A DNA stretch of 5,954 nucleotides from Bacillota bacterium. GTDB lineage: Bacteria; Bacillota; Clostridia; Acetivibrionales; DSM-2933. The stretch lies in contig JAEYYB010000155.1 of assembly GCA_023430975.1 (NCBI GenBank), forward strand, positions 1 through 5,954. The letters run 5' to 3'. The notes below the pieces were generated by a model. That model made no database searches. It was not told where the DNA came from and saw only the letters and a list, made by a program, of their open reading frames with translations. Below, one piece after another: positions 4,315 to 5,954 of the stretch. Position 1 is the stretch's first letter, and each line of letters starts with the position of its first letter. Made by a program: the position numbers and the translations under genes.

Positions 4315-5163
4315 CTAATCATTATTGCTTAAAGCCTTCATCTTCTCCAGAATCTCATATGGAATCTTAAGATTACCTCTTCCTTTACCGATTTCAATTG
4401 CAGGCTTTAAGCTACCATGATAATCGCTGCCGCCTGTGGCAAGGATGTCATATTTGATAGCAAGCCTTAAAAGGTTTCCTGTATCGTCATTTGTATTATC
4501 CACATAATGAGCCTCAATTCCCTTTAAACCATATGATACAAGCTCTTTTACCAGCTTATCCAGACGTTTCTGATTAAGGTACAGGAATATTGGGTGTGCA
4601 AGAACAGGTATTCCTCCTGCACCAAGTATCTCTTTGATTCCTTCCTCCGGAGTGAACTTTGACTTTGGAAAAAATGCAGGTTTATCAGCTCCCAGAAATC
4701 TCTCAAATGCGTCCTGAATACTTTTTACATAACCTTTTTTCATAAGTACCCTGGCTATATGAGGCCTTGCAACAACCTTACCTCCGGCTTCACCTGCAAC
4801 TTCCTCCATAGTGATATCAAATCCAAGCTCATTGAGCTTTTTTACAATTTTGGGATTTCTTTCATCTCTCTTCTTTATTAGACCATCTAAGACCTTGGTT
4901 ATGTTCTTGTATGTATCATCGAAGAAATACCCCAGAATATGCATTTCAGGATTATATTCAACGCTTATTTCCAATCCTGCTATAACTTCCAGTCCAACTT
5001 TTTTTCCTTCATCAAAGGCTTCTTCAATTCCATCTATTGTATCATGGTCAGTAAGTGCTATAGCCGATAGCCCCATATTTTTTGCATGCCTTACAAGTTC
5101 CCGCGGTGTTAGACTACCGTCTGAGGCGGTTGAATGGGTATGCAAATCAATAGTTTTTCCCAT
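4315..5163 (-). CDS. PHP-domain phosphoesterase, YciV/RNase AM type
   Basis: This 282-residue PHP-family metal-dependent phosphoesterase resembles E. coli YciV/Rnm (RNase AM), which dephosphorylates 3',5'-nucleoside bisphosphates and trims 5' ends of RNAs. The full metal-ligand set is visible: His8 and His10 in DLHTHS, Asp15, His40 in TDHDT, Glu65 in GLEIS, His75 in MHILGY, His135 in ARPHIARVL, His190 in LAHP, and Asp247 and His249 in GGSDYHG. Length and motif order fit the stand-alone enzyme, not the polymerase- or HisK-linked PHP domains. It is soluble, with no signal peptide. The start is firm, with AAAGGAG nine bases ahead. It lies 81 bp after the DUF402 gene with no terminator between them, so the two are probably co-transcribed. 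The exact substrate in this organism is inference. Confidence 0.88.
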   Translation of the reverse strand: MGKTIDLHTHSTASDGSLTPRELVRHAKNMGLSAIALTDHDTIDGIEEAFDEGKKVGLEVIAGLEISVEYNPEMHILGYFFDDTYKNITKVLDGLIKKRDERNPKIVKKLNELGFDITMEEVAGEAGGKVVARPHIARVLMKKGYVKSIQDAFERFLGADKPAFFPKSKFTPEEGIKEILGAGGIPVLAHPIFLYLNQKRLDKLVKELVSYGLKGIEAHYVDNTNDDTGNLLRLAIKYDILATGGSDYHGSLKPAIEIGKGRGNLKIPYEILEKMKALSNND

Positions 5164-5244
5164 TTACTTTTCTCCTTTAGCTACACTTATATTTTCTTCA
5201 ACTTACACTTATTATTATTTACTTTAATTTTTATTACTATGATA

Positions 5245-5727
5245 CTACACCTTCCAGTATTCCTGATCCCTGCATTCCTTTGGCGGAAATTCTCCTTTAT
5301 AAATTATATCCAACAATTTATGTAGTTTTCGAAGTGAATTACTTGCCTGCTCTTTAGTTATAATATTTTCGTCAAGGGCATCAGCTACTTCATCAACATC
5401 CAATATTCTTATTTCCCCATCCGGCAAAATTTTCACGTCAACAAGAAGATCTATGAGAGTATATGTATCCCTATCACTGTCATATTCCACATCAATTATA
5501 TCGCAATACCAATATACGAAGTTTCCTTGCGGATCATAAAATCTGCTTATTTTATAGCCATCCTTCAAGAATGCAAAGGATACACCTCTATCGATATCTT
5601 TCCTTGGCCTTATTACTTTCCACCTGGTAATAATTAGTGCATCATCCCTATAGAGCATTTCATCTCCTGAAATATCGACTGTTTCAAATGGTATAAACCG
5701 TTTTCTTAGTATCGTAGGTTTTTTCAT
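5245..5727 (-). CDS. DUF402-family protein, probable nucleotide phosphatase
   Basis: This 160-residue protein has the DUF402 beta-barrel fold seen in the S. aureus nucleoside tri/diphosphatase Ntdp, B. subtilis YgaC and, more distantly, FomD. Recognisable parts are GVSFAFLKDGYKISRFYDPQGNFVYWYCDI (about 48-77), the acidic strand pair DLLVDVKILPDGEIRILDVDEV (about 93-114) that supplies metal-binding Asp residues in relatives, and a helical end (about 120-145). It is soluble and has no signal peptide. The ATG is preceded by GGGAGA at normal spacing. The family's activity on nucleotides or similar phosphates is known for only a few members, so substrate and role here are unproven. It is the first gene of a probable two-gene unit with the PHP enzyme, itself a nucleotide/RNA-end phosphatase type. 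Confidence 0.85.
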   Translation of the reverse strand: MKKPTILRKRFIPFETVDISGDEMLYRDDALIITRWKVIRPRKDIDRGVSFAFLKDGYKISRFYDPQGNFVYWYCDIIDVEYDSDRDTYTLIDLLVDVKILPDGEIRILDVDEVADALDENIITKEQASNSLRKLHKLLDIIYKGEFPPKECRDQEYWKV

Positions 5728-5803
5728 GATTTATAATCTCCCAAATAATTAATTTTTATATATTAATCGCATTAATAGTGGTTAATCTTTTTATATAGAC
5801 AAT

Positions 5804-5812
5804 ATTATAACA
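5804..5812 (-). promoter_or_regulatory. Extended -10 promoter of the DUF402/PHP unit
   Basis: TGTTATAAT on the minus strand is a perfect extended -10 element about 80 bp ahead of the DUF402 start. No recognisable -35 lies at the right distance, which is common when the TG extension is present. The leader would be about 70 bases and AT-rich. Confidence 0.5.
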
Positions 5813-5841
5813 AATATAAACCATATACTACTATTCTGAAA

Positions 5842-5880
5842 CATACGGCCAATTTGGCACACAAGTAACCAAAGCGTATG
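5842..5880. repeat. Nested inverted repeat upstream of the DUF402 promoter
   Basis: Outer arms CATACG/CGTATG (5842-5847 with 5875-5880) enclose inner arms TTTGG/CCAAA (5853-5857 with 5869-5873). A small palindrome, GCCAA-A-TTGGC on the minus strand, lies inside one flank. The structure has no T-run. It could be a regulator site upstream of the promoter or the end of an upstream transcript. Confidence 0.4.
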
Positions 5881-5954
5881 TCTTTACGCCTTTTAGTCTT
5901 TTGTTTTTAATTCCGACTTAAGATGCTTTGGGCTCCAGAGACACCTTAAATCCT

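Noticed and set aside
4811..5325. Two plus-strand frames (138 and 63 codons) rich in Ser, Phe and Leu
   Set aside because: They lie opposite the clearly coding PHP and DUF402 genes; the hydrophobic look is a by-product of reverse-reading AT-rich genes.

Overview
The window looks like low-GC Firmicutes DNA, most probably a clostridium of the Ruminiclostridium/cellulolytic type. The reasons are strong AGGAGG-type ribosome binding sites, AT-rich spacers, consensus TTGACA/TATAAT promoters, and a one-piece tmRNA whose tag reads AKNDNLAYAA. The genus is an inference; the phylum is fairly safe. All supported genes read on the minus strand.

The right half (about 3215-5954) is ordinary chromosome. 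In transcription order it holds a DUF402-family putative phosphatase (5245-5727), a PHP-domain phosphoesterase of the YciV/RNase AM type (4315-5163), smpB (3643-4107) and ssrA, the tmRNA gene (3215-3595). smpB and ssrA encode the two partners of trans-translation ribosome rescue and lie 47 bp apart. smpB has its own consensus promoter with a perfect inverted repeat in the spacer, and a terminator-like hairpin in its leader.

The left half (1 to about 3214) is a visibly more AT-rich mobile element inserted at the 3' end of ssrA, a classic tyrosine-recombinase target. Reading away from ssrA it contains four GTCTACC direct repeats that look like integrase arm sites, with the integrase promoter threaded through them. 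Next come a tyrosine integrase whose frame breaks three codons after the catalytic tyrosine, a small coiled-coil protein closed by a good terminator, and a replication initiator resembling the phage/plasmid gpII/X family. Last is a strongly promoted, operator-covered transcript encoding a 30-residue peptide. No second copy of the ssrA 3' end was seen in the window, so the far end of the element (attR) should lie beyond the left edge.

The integrase plus gpII-type Rep suggests an integrating rolling-circle element: an integrative plasmid or an inovirus-like prophage. The unusual points are the integrase frame break at TAT GTT TGA C, the arm repeat that is also the int -35 region, the 30-residue peptide with its operator-like palindrome, and an octamer (ACCATAAA) shared by three non-coding sites of the element.
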